Shown here: positions 43,429 to 51,768 of the stretch, in pieces
How the letters are laid out: each line of letters begins with the position of its first letter
How positions within the stretch are numbered: the first letter of the stretch is position 1
From: Sphingobacterium lactis
Lineage (GTDB): Bacteria > Bacteroidota > Bacteroidia > Sphingobacteriales > Sphingobacteriaceae
DNA: 64,000 bases
Direction of reading: 5' to 3'
Assembly (NCBI RefSeq): GCF_011046555.1
Contig: NZ_CP049246.1
Coordinates: 3,966,189 to 4,030,188 of the forward strand
Notes under the pieces: model-generated
What the model saw: the letters and a program-made list of their open reading frames with translations, nothing else
The model's database searches: none
What the model was told of the DNA's origin: nothing
Made by a program: the position numbers and the translations under genes

Positions 43429-44706
43429 CTATCTTGCTATCCAGCTAGATGGGTTCATGGATGTTGTTCCTTTGTACACGCTGAGATCGATGTAGGAATA
43501 TCCTACTTCTGGGTCAGAATCTGCCGATCCGATCACGGTACCCGTAGAAATCTTCTGTCCTTTGCGCACAGAAACCGATTTCAGATTCGAGTATGCAGTC
43601 AGGTATTCACCATGTTGAACGACCACAGCATAACTACCGATATTGATAACTTGTAACACGGTTCCTTCGAATACGGTCTTCACCGGTGCTCCATCGGAGG
43701 TGCGGATACGGATGTAATCATAGAAGTCACGTACGCCACGTTCCACTGTAACGGAGCCGTAGTTCCGTACCACGGAACCCTGTCCTACCGGCCATGGCAA
43801 ACGTCCGCGGTTGGACGAGAAGCCTGCAGATAGCTTGGTTGCCTCCGGCGAGTTATTCAGTACGGATGAACCTGTTTTCTTCTCAATTTTCTTCTCTGCC
43901 TCGGCCACTGTCGTTCCGGCTTTCTTCGCAGCTTCTTCCGCCAATTTCTTGCGGCGGGCTTCCTCTGCGCGTCGAGCGGCTTCTACCTCGCGTGCGATGG
44001 CGGTTTTGATGGCCGCATCCAGGCGTTTCTTCTCTTGCTGTTTCTTGGTCAACTGTCCACGGAATGTGCGTTCTTCACGCGCCAATTGGTTCAACTCCTG
44101 CGAGTGGGCTGCCCTATCCTTGGCAATGGTATTGCGCTCCGCTTCTTGTTCCTTCAACAGCGCCTGTTGCGTCTTCTTATCCTGTTCCAATTGGGCAATC
44201 TTCAGCTCGATCTGTTTCTTCGTCCCCTCGATCTCCGCAACCTTTACCTTACGGGCATCCGTAAACTGCTGCAGGTACTTCACCCGGCGGAATGCCTGAT
44301 TAAAGTCTTTCGAGGCAAAAATAAACATCATCTTGTTATAGGCGTTCTTGTTCCGGAAAGCGAAAAGGATCATTTTCTCATAATCCTGTCTCATTTTCTC
44401 GAGTTCGGCCTTAAGCTTATCGACAATCTTATTATTGGAATTGATGTTCTGGTTGATGATGCGCAGCTCGGAGTTGATGGTGCTGATCTTGTTTTCCCGA
44501 AGGTCCAATTGCTTGCTCAGGGCAGCTACTTCTTTCTGGGACAACAATTTCTCCCTGGTCTTAGCACTCAATACCTTCTGTAATTCAGCAATTTCCCTAT
44601 CGATACGTTCCCTTTGCTTCTTCAACTCCAAACTACTCTGCCCGAAGCTGAGACCAACAAAAAATAATAGTGAAAATATACTTAGTGCTATCTTTTTAAA
44701 ATCCAT
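43429..44706 (-). CDS. EnvC-like murein hydrolase activator, degenerate LytM
   Basis: 425 residues. A signal peptide (LSIFSLLFFVGLSFGQ) and a long coiled coil (about 25-250, with repeated LEKMRQDYEKMI-type heptads and an Ala/Glu/Arg-rich segment) precede a C-terminal M23/LytM domain. The zinc-binding residues are largely gone: the HxH site reads YSYIDLSVY, and the first His/Asp site reads RGVRDFYDYIRI. Only QHGEYLTAYSNL keeps its His. Loss of the metal site is the hallmark of EnvC, which activates amidases instead of cutting peptidoglycan. Located in the envelope cluster with tatA and the DUF4292 gene. Confidence 0.9.
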   Translation of the reverse strand: MDFKKIALSIFSLLFFVGLSFGQSSLELKKQRERIDREIAELQKVLSAKTREKLLSQKEVAALSKQLDLRENKISTINSELRIINQNINSNNKIVDKLKAELEKMRQDYEKMILFAFRNKNAYNKMMFIFASKDFNQAFRRVKYLQQFTDARKVKVAEIEGTKKQIELKIAQLEQDKKTQQALLKEQEAERNTIAKDRAAHSQELNQLAREERTFRGQLTKKQQEKKRLDAAIKTAIAREVEAARRAEEARRKKLAEEAAKKAGTTVAEAEKKIEKKTGSSVLNNSPEATKLSAGFSSNRGRLPWPVGQGSVVRNYGSVTVERGVRDFYDYIRIRTSDGAPVKTVFEGTVLQVINIGSYAVVVQHGEYLTAYSNLKSVSVRKGQKISTGTVIGSADSDPEVGYSYIDLSVYKGTTSMNPSSWIAR

Positions 44707-44815
44707 GAACTGCTAAATTTCTATCGTACTGATTTTTTCAGAAATCCAAAAATAAGGATATCAACAATACGAAAATAATAAAAACACAATTTCTTTGCTG
44801 AATGTGCCTTCTTAA

Positions 44816-45598
44816 TTAATTGATTGCCTTATATCTGGAGGGAATGGTAAACGGCAATTCCACCGTCTTATTGAATTCCGACTTGTTATAGAGCATATCC
44901 GAAGCTACCTTTACGCCATTTCCCTCAATGTTTAACGTGAAACGTTGCGGAAAATTATGACCATCGATAACCGCATAATCGCTATAGGTCGCTTCCATTT
45001 TAGTATCCTTTCCAATTTCCATCAGGTTAAAGATAAAAGGTCTGTTCTGCTTGTTCACACCATAGTGGAAGGTCAAGCCATCTTTCACACCGATAACCTG
45101 CACATCGGCATCGCTGGTTGCCACCTGCAATTGGTCCGTACGCAACATTTCCGTGGAGATATTCCCCACTAAGATATCCTGCAGCATCCGGAAACTGATT
45201 CCAGGGTTCGTATAGTTATAGATGTAGGAGAACGGTTTGGAAATGTACTCGCTGTTCAACCTATTCATGATCTTCACGCTGTCCGGCGTAATCAAAATGC
45301 GGACAGCTTCAATGCCCAACAGGGCAGTCACCGAAATCCAAATGGCCTTATCTCGTTCCATCCGTACATTCAGTGTCACATTCTTGGAGTCATTGCCAAA
45401 TTCCATCTTCGCTTTCGCGCGTCCATCGAACGTGATGAAATTCAGGTTATTCAATTCATAGGTGCTTACCAGATCTTTCCCTTTTTCCGTGGTCACCACG
45501 TCGGCAGGTTTGCTGGCTTGCTTTTTCGATCCACAGGAATAAAGCACCACAAGAACAGCCATCAACAGGCTGAGTTTAGTCAATATATTTCTTTTCAC
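44816..45598 (-). CDS. DUF4292 lipoprotein
   Basis: About 260 residues with lipoprotein signal LLMAVLVVLYSCGSKKQ. The rest is beta-rich (LNNLNFITFDGRAKAKMEFG, ISVTALLGIEAVRILITPD) and fits DUF4292, a Bacteroidota family resembling LolA/LolB-like lipid-carrier folds. I choose the GTG at 45598, so that it overlaps the upstream TPR gene by 23 bases. ATG starts further upstream (45646, 45640) would extend it deeper into the TPR frame. Translational coupling with the TPR gene is likely. A role in outer-membrane lipoprotein handling is inferred from fold resemblance only. Confidence 0.8.
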   Translation of the reverse strand: MKRNILTKLSLLMAVLVVLYSCGSKKQASKPADVVTTEKGKDLVSTYELNNLNFITFDGRAKAKMEFGNDSKNVTLNVRMERDKAIWISVTALLGIEAVRILITPDSVKIMNRLNSEYISKPFSYIYNYTNPGISFRMLQDILVGNISTEMLRTDQLQVATSDADVQVIGVKDGLTFHYGVNKQNRPFIFNLMEIGKDTKMEATYSDYAVIDGHNFPQRFTLNIEGNGVKVASDMLYNKSEFNKTVELPFTIPSRYKAIN

Positions 45599-47282
45599 TG
45601 ATTTTCTTTTTAATTTTTTCCTTATCCACAGTACTGCCATCGGCAAAAGTCAACGCTTTTTCCCATTGTTTTATTGCCTCTTTCCCTTTCCCAACTTTCA
45701 TTAGGATATCGCCGTAGTGCTCATACAGGACGCCCGATGGTTGCGAATTCTTGATGGCTTTCTCTATCCAGGTCAACGCTTCTGCATATTTCCCCTGTTG
45801 GAAAAGCACCCACGCATAAGTATCCTGAAAGGTTCCGGAGTTGGGCTCGACTTCGTTTGCTCTCTTGGCATATTCGGCAGCCTTATCCAAGTTTTCCTTG
45901 CGGAGGGACAGGTAATATGCTGCGTTGTTTAATGCGGTGACATTATTGCTGTCCAGTTTGATGGCTTCTTCATAGGCCACATCGGATGCGGATTCCATCT
46001 TTATTTCGTGGTACAGGTCGCCAAGACCACCATAGACCATGGATTTCACGAAATCATTCTGGTTAGCACTCTGATCGAGGGCACTTTCCAAGTATTTGCG
46101 CGCTTGGTCGGTATCCTTTTTCATCATGTGCGCCATCCCAACGAAATAGGTAATGATGACATTGCCGGGATTGTGCTTGAGTGCTTCATTGCCATCCACG
46201 ATCGCCTGATCGAGGTCGTTGTTCGCCAGGTCCACATTCACCAGCTTGCGCCAGGCTTCGACATTCTGCGGCGTGATGCTCACGGCTGTCAGGTATAGCG
46301 ATTTGGCTTCGTCCAGCGCACCGCGAATCCACAGCACATCACCCTTGAACATGTGGCTTTCCGCAATTCCGGGATGTTTAAGGATCAGCACACCGGCTAA
46401 ATCCTGCAACTGATCCATGGTAAAGTCCTTATTGTTATTCACCAAGTTGGACATGACCCGGTGTTTATCCATATAGGTCACCGATTCCGAAAGGAATGCT
46501 TTCTTAATGTTATCGAATGCAGGGATCTTCTTGTTCAACGCCATGTTGGCATCGGCCATATCGAGGTAGAGCAGATCGTCCTTGCTGGCCTGCAACCCAT
46601 CTTCAAGCACCAGAACTGCATCCTTGGGTTTGTTCTCATCAATATAGATATAGCTTAGGGTACTATATACCTGGCGGATCGGGGATTTCTTCTGGCGCCA
46701 AGGCAATAGCAGCGCTTGTGCTTCCTTCGGTTTTTTCAGATCCATGAGGATCTCAGCCTTCAGGACATCCAGGGTATCGGTTTCCCCAAATTTCTCTTTT
46801 GCGACATCATAGGTCTTCAGCGCATCGGCAGATTGCTTACCGGTATGCTGCAGCATGATCTTTTCCCGGTACAATTGTGGATTATTCGGGTGAAGTTTCA
46901 TGAAGTCGTCCAACAGCGCAACGGCCGCATCAAAATTACCCTGGCTCTTGTACAGCTCCAGCAGGTGGTTGTTGAACAGGATATTTTCCGGGGAAATCTT
47001 AACTGCTTCGATTGCGGCAGGAAGGGCAACGTCGAAATTACGTGCCTGTGCATACAAAAGGGATTTGGCGTAGTACACCTCCGCCCCTTTCGGGTATTTC
47101 TGCAGGGTCTCTTCAATGCTCTGCAGGGCGTTGCTGATATCACCGCTCTTCAGCTTGGTCTCAATAGCTGCCAACTGGTCCTTATACCCTTTATCATCCT
47201 TCAATTCTTGCGCAAACAGGGACTGCCCCGCAACTAACAACACGCCCAACATCAGGGGTTTGAACCATTGTGATCTTCTCAT
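45576..47282 (-). CDS. Exported TPR-repeat protein
   Basis: 568 residues with a signal peptide (PLMLGVLLVAGQSLFAQ) followed by about a dozen tetratricopeptide repeats, for example AVALLDDFMKLHPNNPQLY, AEYAKRANEVEPNSGTFQDT and QGKYAEALTWIEKAIKNSQ. TPR arrays act as protein-binding scaffolds; in this position, coupled to a DUF4292 lipoprotein gene, an envelope assembly function is likely. It is the first gene of a run that continues with DUF4292, envC-like, tatA and mltD-like genes. Confidence 0.9.
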   Translation of the reverse strand: MRRSQWFKPLMLGVLLVAGQSLFAQELKDDKGYKDQLAAIETKLKSGDISNALQSIEETLQKYPKGAEVYYAKSLLYAQARNFDVALPAAIEAVKISPENILFNNHLLELYKSQGNFDAAVALLDDFMKLHPNNPQLYREKIMLQHTGKQSADALKTYDVAKEKFGETDTLDVLKAEILMDLKKPKEAQALLLPWRQKKSPIRQVYSTLSYIYIDENKPKDAVLVLEDGLQASKDDLLYLDMADANMALNKKIPAFDNIKKAFLSESVTYMDKHRVMSNLVNNNKDFTMDQLQDLAGVLILKHPGIAESHMFKGDVLWIRGALDEAKSLYLTAVSITPQNVEAWRKLVNVDLANNDLDQAIVDGNEALKHNPGNVIITYFVGMAHMMKKDTDQARKYLESALDQSANQNDFVKSMVYGGLGDLYHEIKMESASDVAYEEAIKLDSNNVTALNNAAYYLSLRKENLDKAAEYAKRANEVEPNSGTFQDTYAWVLFQQGKYAEALTWIEKAIKNSQPSGVLYEHYGDILMKVGKGKEAIKQWEKALTFADGSTVDKEKIKKKISEKKYID

Positions 47283-47647
47283 CTAATACACTTTATATAT
47301 ACCTCTTTACAGGCTATTCACACTTTATGCCAATTCAAGGTAACAAATAATTTTAAAGAGCACAAAAATGCGGAAAAGTTTAATGCAAAATACCTTAAAT
47401 AATGTTAATAAGCCTTCCTATTGAAATTCTTGAACGGACGGGCTAGATGAACTTTTTAAATAGATACCACTCCTCACCTTCTTTGGCATCGCGGATATCA
47501 GTTCGACCTTTTGATTTTCTGCACGTTGCTGTTAACGAAATACTTTTCCATCTATTGCATAAATAAAAATAATACTGTACCTTTGCAGACCTTATTGTAG
47601 TGATTACAGAAGGATTAAAACATTATTAATTAATTAAATAAAAGCAA
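47283..47647. other. Divergent intergenic region with ribosomal-protein leader
   Basis: Upstream of two divergent operons. Rightward it has a near-consensus promoter at 47555-47585 and a 60-base leader for rplM. The leftward promoter for the TPR gene is not obvious. No gene seen. Confidence 0.5.
47555..47585 (+). promoter_or_regulatory. Promoter of rplM-rpsI-rpsB operon
   Basis: TTG at 47555-47557 and TACCTTTG at 47578-47585, 20 bases apart. Confidence 0.65.
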
Positions 47648-48091
47648 GTGAATACGTTAAGTTACAAAACTGTCTCTGCTAACAAGAACACCGTTAACAA
47701 AGAATGGATCGTTGTTGACGCTGAAGGCGAGATTTTGGGGCGCTTGGCAAGCGAAATCGCGAAAGTGATTCGTGGAAAACACAAGCCTTCATTCACCCCA
47801 CACGTAGACTGTGGAGATAACGTGATCGTTATCAACGCAGACAAAGTTAGATTGACTGGAAACAAGTTGGGCGACAAAGTATATGTTCGCTACACAGGCT
47901 ACCCAGGTGGTCAACGTTTCGTTTCTCCAAAAGAGTTAATGGCAAAGCACCCAGAGCGCATCATCGAGAAAGCGGTACGCGGTATGTTGCCTAAGAACCG
48001 TTTAGGACGTCAATTATTCAAGAACCTTTATGTTTATGCTGGAACAGAGCACAAACATGAGGCACAGAATCCAAAACCAGTTAAATTTTAA
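47648..48091 (+). CDS. rplM: 50S ribosomal protein L13
   Basis: 147 residues, starting with GTG at 47648 (reads [15 protein letters not shown]). Conserved L13 features: [29 protein letters not shown] and [21 protein letters not shown]. An early assembly protein of the large subunit. First gene of rplM-rpsI-rpsB, followed after 11 bases by rpsI. Confidence 0.97.
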   Translation: MNTLSYKTVSANKNTVNKEWIVVDAEGEILGRLASEIAKVIRGKHKPSFTPHVDCGDNVIVINADKVRLTGNKLGDKVYVRYTGYPGGQRFVSPKELMAKHPERIIEKAVRGMLPKNRLGRQLFKNLYVYAGTEHKHEAQNPKPVKF

Positions 48092-48102
48092 GGAGATCGA
48101 TC

Positions 48103-48489
48103 ATGTCAACAACTAACACTTCAGGAAGAAGAAAAACTGCTGTTGCCCGCATCTACTTAACAGCTGGCAACGGAAATATCACTGTAAATAGCAAGGACTA
48201 TAAAGTGTATTTCCCAACCTTACCATTGCAATACATCGTTACGCAATCATTATTGGTAGCGGAGTCTCTTGCAAATTTTGACATCAATGTAAACGTTCAA
48301 GGTGGTGGAGTTAAAGGACAAGCGGAAGCTGTGCGTTTAGCGATTGCTAAAGCATTAGTGGAGCTTAATCCAGAAGTAAAACCTGCATTGCGCGCGAAAG
48401 GTTTAATGACACGTGATGACCGTATGGTTGAGCGTAAGAAACCAGGACGTCGTAAAGCACGTAGAAGATTCCAATTCAGTAAACGTTAA
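48103..48489 (+). CDS. rpsI: 30S ribosomal protein S9
   Basis: 128 residues ending in the typical basic tail RKKPGRRKARRRFQFSKR, which reaches the P-site tRNA. GRRKTAVARIYLTAGNGNI at the N-terminus and GVKGQAEAVRLAIAKAL are conserved. A Shine-Dalgarno-like AAGGAG precedes the start at a short distance. Confidence 0.97.
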   Translation: MSTTNTSGRRKTAVARIYLTAGNGNITVNSKDYKVYFPTLPLQYIVTQSLLVAESLANFDINVNVQGGGVKGQAEAVRLAIAKALVELNPEVKPALRAKGLMTRDDRMVERKKPGRRKARRRFQFSKR

Positions 48490-48507
48490 TTTAAGGAGGG
48501 TCAAAAA

Positions 48508-49314
48508 ATGGCAAGAACAACATATCAAGAATTATTGGATGCAGGTGTTCACTTTGGTCACCTTACTCGTAAGTGGGATCCGAAAATGGCTAAGTACATT
48601 TTCATGGAACGCAACGGTATCCACATCATCGACTTGAACAAAACACTTACGAAACTAGAAGAAGCTGCTTCAGCTATCAAACAGATCGTAAAATCAGGTC
48701 GTAAAGTTTTATTCGTAGCTACGAAAAAACAAGCGAAAGAAATCATCGCTGAGCAAGCAAAAGCAGTAAACATGCCTTTCGTAACAGAACGTTGGTTAGG
48801 TGGTATGCTAACAAACTTTGCTACTGTTCGCAAATCGATCAAGAAAATGTCAAACATCGACAAGATGCAGAAAGATGGCACGTACGATGTATTGTCTAAG
48901 AAAGAGAAATTGATGATTCAACGTGAGCGTATCAAGTTAGAGAACCTTTTAGGAGGTATCGCAGACTTGAACCGTTTGCCAGCTGCATTATTCATTATCG
49001 ACGTGAAGAAAGAGCACATTGCGGTTGCTGAGGCGATGAAATTAAACATCCCTACATTTGCAATGGTAGATACAAACTCTGATCCTACAAACATCGACTT
49101 CCCAATTCCAGCAAATGATGACGCTACAAAATCTATTAGCTTAATCGCTAGCGTAATCGGTAAGGCGATCACTGAAGGTTTAGAAGAGCGCAAGCGCGAT
49201 AAAGAAGAGGACGCGGAAAAAGAAGCTGCTGCTGCGAAAGCTGCAGTAGACAATGGTGAAGCTACAGAAGCTGCTCCAGGAAAACGCACTCGTAAAGCGA
49301 AAGACGTAGAATAA
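48508..49314 (+). CDS. rpsB: 30S ribosomal protein S2
   Basis: 268 residues. Conserved S2 sequence: LLDAGVHFGHLTRKWDPKM, FVTERWLGGMLTNFATVRKS, and FAMVDTNSDPTNIDFPIPAN. The last about 45 residues are a charged Ala/Glu/Lys-rich tail, longer than in E. coli and common in Bacteroidota. AAGGAGG precedes the start. The hairpin region after it separates the gene from tsf. Confidence 0.97.
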   Translation: MARTTYQELLDAGVHFGHLTRKWDPKMAKYIFMERNGIHIIDLNKTLTKLEEAASAIKQIVKSGRKVLFVATKKQAKEIIAEQAKAVNMPFVTERWLGGMLTNFATVRKSIKKMSNIDKMQKDGTYDVLSKKEKLMIQRERIKLENLLGGIADLNRLPAALFIIDVKKEHIAVAEAMKLNIPTFAMVDTNSDPTNIDFPIPANDDATKSISLIASVIGKAITEGLEERKRDKEEDAEKEAAAAKAAVDNGEATEAAPGKRTRKAKDVE

Positions 49315-49332
49315 TATTATTCTATTATATAA

Positions 49333-49401
49333 GCCGGATAGACAAGTGTTGGTTTCTGGAAGATCTGCTTCCTTTTACCTCCCCTGTCTGTCCGGTTTTT
49401 T
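49333..49401 (+). terminator. Hairpin between rpsB and tsf
   Basis: CCGGATAGACA ... TGTCTGTCCGG followed by TTTTTT; a long loop. It could attenuate transcription into tsf or end the ribosomal transcript. Confidence 0.6.
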
Positions 49402-49520
49402 GCTGATAGGCCTCGCCTATCGCTGGGGCTTGCCCCGAAAACAGGAAACTTAACATTCTCTTGTTGTTATGACAAAGAATGCTTAACACATCAATTGTAA
49501 TTTTATTAAAAAAATATACT

Positions 49521-50357
49521 ATGTCAGTACAAATTTCTGCATCAGATGTAAACAAATTGCGTCAACAAACTGGCGCTGGTATGATGGATTGTAAAAAAGC
49601 TTTAGTTGAAGCGAATGGTGACTTCGAAGCTGCTGTTGATTACTTACGTAAGAAAGGCGCTAAAGTTGCTGCAAGCCGTCAGGACCGCGATTCTAACGAA
49701 GGTGTAATCATTGCTAAAGCTGCTGCTGATGGCAAATCAGGTATCGTAGTTGAAGTAAACTGTGAGACTGACTTCGTAGCTAAAAATGCTGACTTCGTAG
49801 CATTCGCTGAATCGGTAGCTGATGCTGCTTTGGCTAACAACCCAGCTACTTTGGACGAGTTGAAAGCTATCGAATTGAACGGTACGAAAATCGCTGATCA
49901 ATTGATCGAGCAAACAGGTAAAATCGGTGAGAAAATCGATGTTTCTAAATTCGAGACCATCTCCGCTGATAAAGTTGTTGCTTATATCCACGGTAACTAC
50001 CGTTTAGGTGTATTGGTAGGTCTTTCCGAAGATGCTGCTGGTGCTGATGAAGCAGGTAAAGACGTTGCTATGCAAATCGCAGCAATGAACCCTGTAGCGA
50101 TCGATAAAGATGGTGTTGATTCCAAAACTATCGAGCGTGAGTTGGAAATTGCTAAAGAGCAAATCCGCGCAGAAGGTAAACCAGAAGAAATGGTTGAAAA
50201 AATCGCTGCTGGTAAATTGAACAAATTCTACAAAGAATCTACTTTATTGAACCAAGAATTCGTTAAGGATTCTTCGAAAACTATCGCTCAATTCTTAGAC
50301 TCAGTTTCTAAAGGATTAACAGTGACTGCATTCAAACGTGTTCAGTTAGGTGCATAA
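49521..50357 (+). CDS. tsf: Elongation factor Ts
   Basis: 278 residues from ATG 49521 (MSVQISASDVNKLRQQTG); a longer frame reads 14 atypical residues. It is the nucleotide exchange factor for EF-Tu. The UBA-like N-terminal domain has TGAGMMDCKKALVEANGDFEAA, and the core has VEVNCETDFVAKNADF. Codons are strongly biased, as in the other translation genes here. Confidence 0.97.
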   Translation: MSVQISASDVNKLRQQTGAGMMDCKKALVEANGDFEAAVDYLRKKGAKVAASRQDRDSNEGVIIAKAAADGKSGIVVEVNCETDFVAKNADFVAFAESVADAALANNPATLDELKAIELNGTKIADQLIEQTGKIGEKIDVSKFETISADKVVAYIHGNYRLGVLVGLSEDAAGADEAGKDVAMQIAAMNPVAIDKDGVDSKTIERELEIAKEQIRAEGKPEEMVEKIAAGKLNKFYKESTLLNQEFVKDSSKTIAQFLDSVSKGLTVTAFKRVQLGA

Positions 50358-50362
50358 ATTTT

Positions 50363-50408
50363 AAACTAAAAAAGCCCCAAATCGAGAGATTTGGGGCTTT
50401 TTTAGTTT
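50363..50408. terminator. Terminator of tsf
   Basis: AAACTAAAAAAGCCCCAAATC - GAGA - mirrored arm ending TTTTTTAGTTT; 21-bp perfect stem, usable in both directions. Confidence 0.92.
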
Positions 50409-50483
50409 AGTAGGTAGTCGTTAGTATTAAGTAGTTAGACCTATGGGGGAATTGACGATTAGGTCGTTTTTTTTAGCCGAAAA

Positions 50484-50543
50484 CAACGCTGGCGCAAGAG
50501 TTGTGCGGCAGGACTGTGCGGTGGATCTCTTGTGCCTAAGGCA
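50484..50543. repeat. Family A half unit
   Basis: ACAACGCTGGCGCAAGAG then TTGTGCGGCAGG and GTGGATCTCTTGTGCC: one arm of the family A palindrome, without the central stem. Confidence 0.75.
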
Positions 50544-50562
50544 TGTTTAGCCTTTTTCCCGC

Positions 50563-50728
50563 CATGCAACCCCAGAGGGGTTGAACTATTTTAGGAACGC
50601 CATACCTATAGCCAAAGCCCCACCGTCCCGGTTTTTGGATTGCTTTAGCAATCCAAAAACCGGGACGGTGGGGCAATTTTATCCAATCGCTCGTCCTAAA
50701 ATAGTGACACCCCGATGGGGTTGGCATG
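50563..50728. repeat. Large palindromic repeat, family B, copy 2
   Basis: Outer motifs CCATGCAACCCCAGAGGGG and ACTATTTTAGGA, as in 22122-22283. The centre (50618-50673) is a perfect 27-bp stem CCCCACCGTCCCGG ... CCGGGACGGTGGGG closed by TT. The stem differs in sequence from copy 1 but stays fully paired. Confidence 0.85.
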
Positions 50729-50773
50729 AGTGCTATTAGAACCTTCCTTATCCCCCTTATTTAGTCAATGATA

Positions 50774-50992
50774 TGTGCCTACGGCATGTTTTTGGCACAA
50801 GTCCGCCAACGCACAGCCCACATCAAAAGACTTGCGCCAGCGTGCTGGTTAGCGCGATTAGGGAGTTTTTTGGGGAGGAAATGGGCGCGCAAAGCGCGCC
50901 CATTTCCTCCCCAAAAAACTCCCCTTTTAAAGCCGTAAAAGATGCTGGCGCAAGAGTTGTGCGGCAGGCCTGTGCGGTGGATCTCTTGTGCC
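50774..50992. repeat. Large palindromic repeat, family A, full copy 2 (inverted)
   Basis: Reads TGTGCCTACGGCATGTTT ... CTTGCGCCAGCGTGCTGG ... TTGTGCCTG, the reverse complement order of 21833-22053. Central stem GGGGAGGAAATGGGCGCGC / GCGCGCCCATTTCCTCCCC: changed on both arms relative to copy 1. Confidence 0.85.
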
Positions 50993-51019
50993 TGAAAACC
51001 TTACCCTTTTTATTCAATG

Positions 51020-51077
51020 CGCACAACGCTGGCGCAAGAGTTGTGCGGCAGGCCTGTGCGGTGGATCTCTTGTGTCT
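51020..51077. repeat. Family A half unit
   Basis: ACAACGCTGGCGCAAGAG to ATCTCTTGTGTCTC, closely matching the half unit at 50484 and the right arm of 50774-50992. Confidence 0.75.
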
Positions 51078-51287
51078 CAAAGCATGCGTCAGCACATCTC
51101 CAACCCTACCCCTTTACCCCAAAAACCCAAAAAATTGATTTTCCTCATGTTTGCGGTAATCAGGGAAGCAAAGATGCGTAATAAACACTTAAATGCAATC
51201 CAGCTCTTTTGCTTAAAAAAAAACATTAAACACCTGACTATCATTATATTAAAACGAAAAACAACCTCCTACTCCACTTTAGACATG

Positions 51288-51417
51288 CCTGGACCTTGTC
51301 TGAGGTGAGTCCGTGGTGAGAGCGTACTCAGAGCGTGGTGAGAGCGTGTCTATAGACACGCTCCCACCACGGCTACACCCCGCACGCACCTCGCTTGCAC
51401 CTTAGACAAGGTCCAGG
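51288..51417. repeat. Long hairpin repeat, family C, copy 2
   Basis: Ends CCTGGACCTTGTC and GACAAGGTCCAGG pair; the centre is the perfect palindrome GTGTCTATAGACAC. Left arm shares GGTGAGTCCG, GGTGAGAGCGTACT and GAGCGTGGTGAGAGCGTG with 13926-14053. Confidence 0.85.
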
Positions 51418-51702
51418 TACGGTGAAAGCCCATTCGTTCCTGAAAAGAGATTACAAAAATGATAATGCGTTGGGGTTCCCTTCCTGCAAAATGCGCAAGG
51501 TGAGTGCGTGTCGGAGTTATGGATTCGGAAATAAAAACAGGAATTCTCCAAGGATTTAATAAAATGGAGACGGAAAGATGAATCTGGACTTCACTTGGTT
51601 AAATATACTGAATAGCAACCAGCATCGGGAAAGATTAACCATTTAATGTAGGCATTCCAATTTCCCACTCCTGCAAATTACCCCCAAATATCCCGCCTAC
51701 TT

Positions 51703-51733
51703 TCTCAAATCGCATATCTCAAATCTCACTTCT
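51703..51733. repeat. ATCTCA-type array (family D)
   Basis: TCTCAAATCGCATATC then TCAAATCTCACTTCT, 35 bases before the AI-2E family permease gene. Confidence 0.65.
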
Positions 51734-51768
51734 ATTCACTAACTTGCTCATACAATTTCGTCACACAT

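Larger units (their letters stand above)
50409..51768. other. 1.36-kb gene-free region with palindromic repeats
   Basis: Apart from the repeats listed separately (families A, B, C, D) I see no gene. Short frames lie within the palindromes and differ between copies. Confidence 0.65.

Noticed and set aside
50773..51138. 121-residue frame (and a 90-residue frame opposite) across the palindromes after tsf
   Set aside because: Both run through inverted repeats, repeat the same peptide because the DNA is repeated, and are not preserved in the copy at 21.8 kb.
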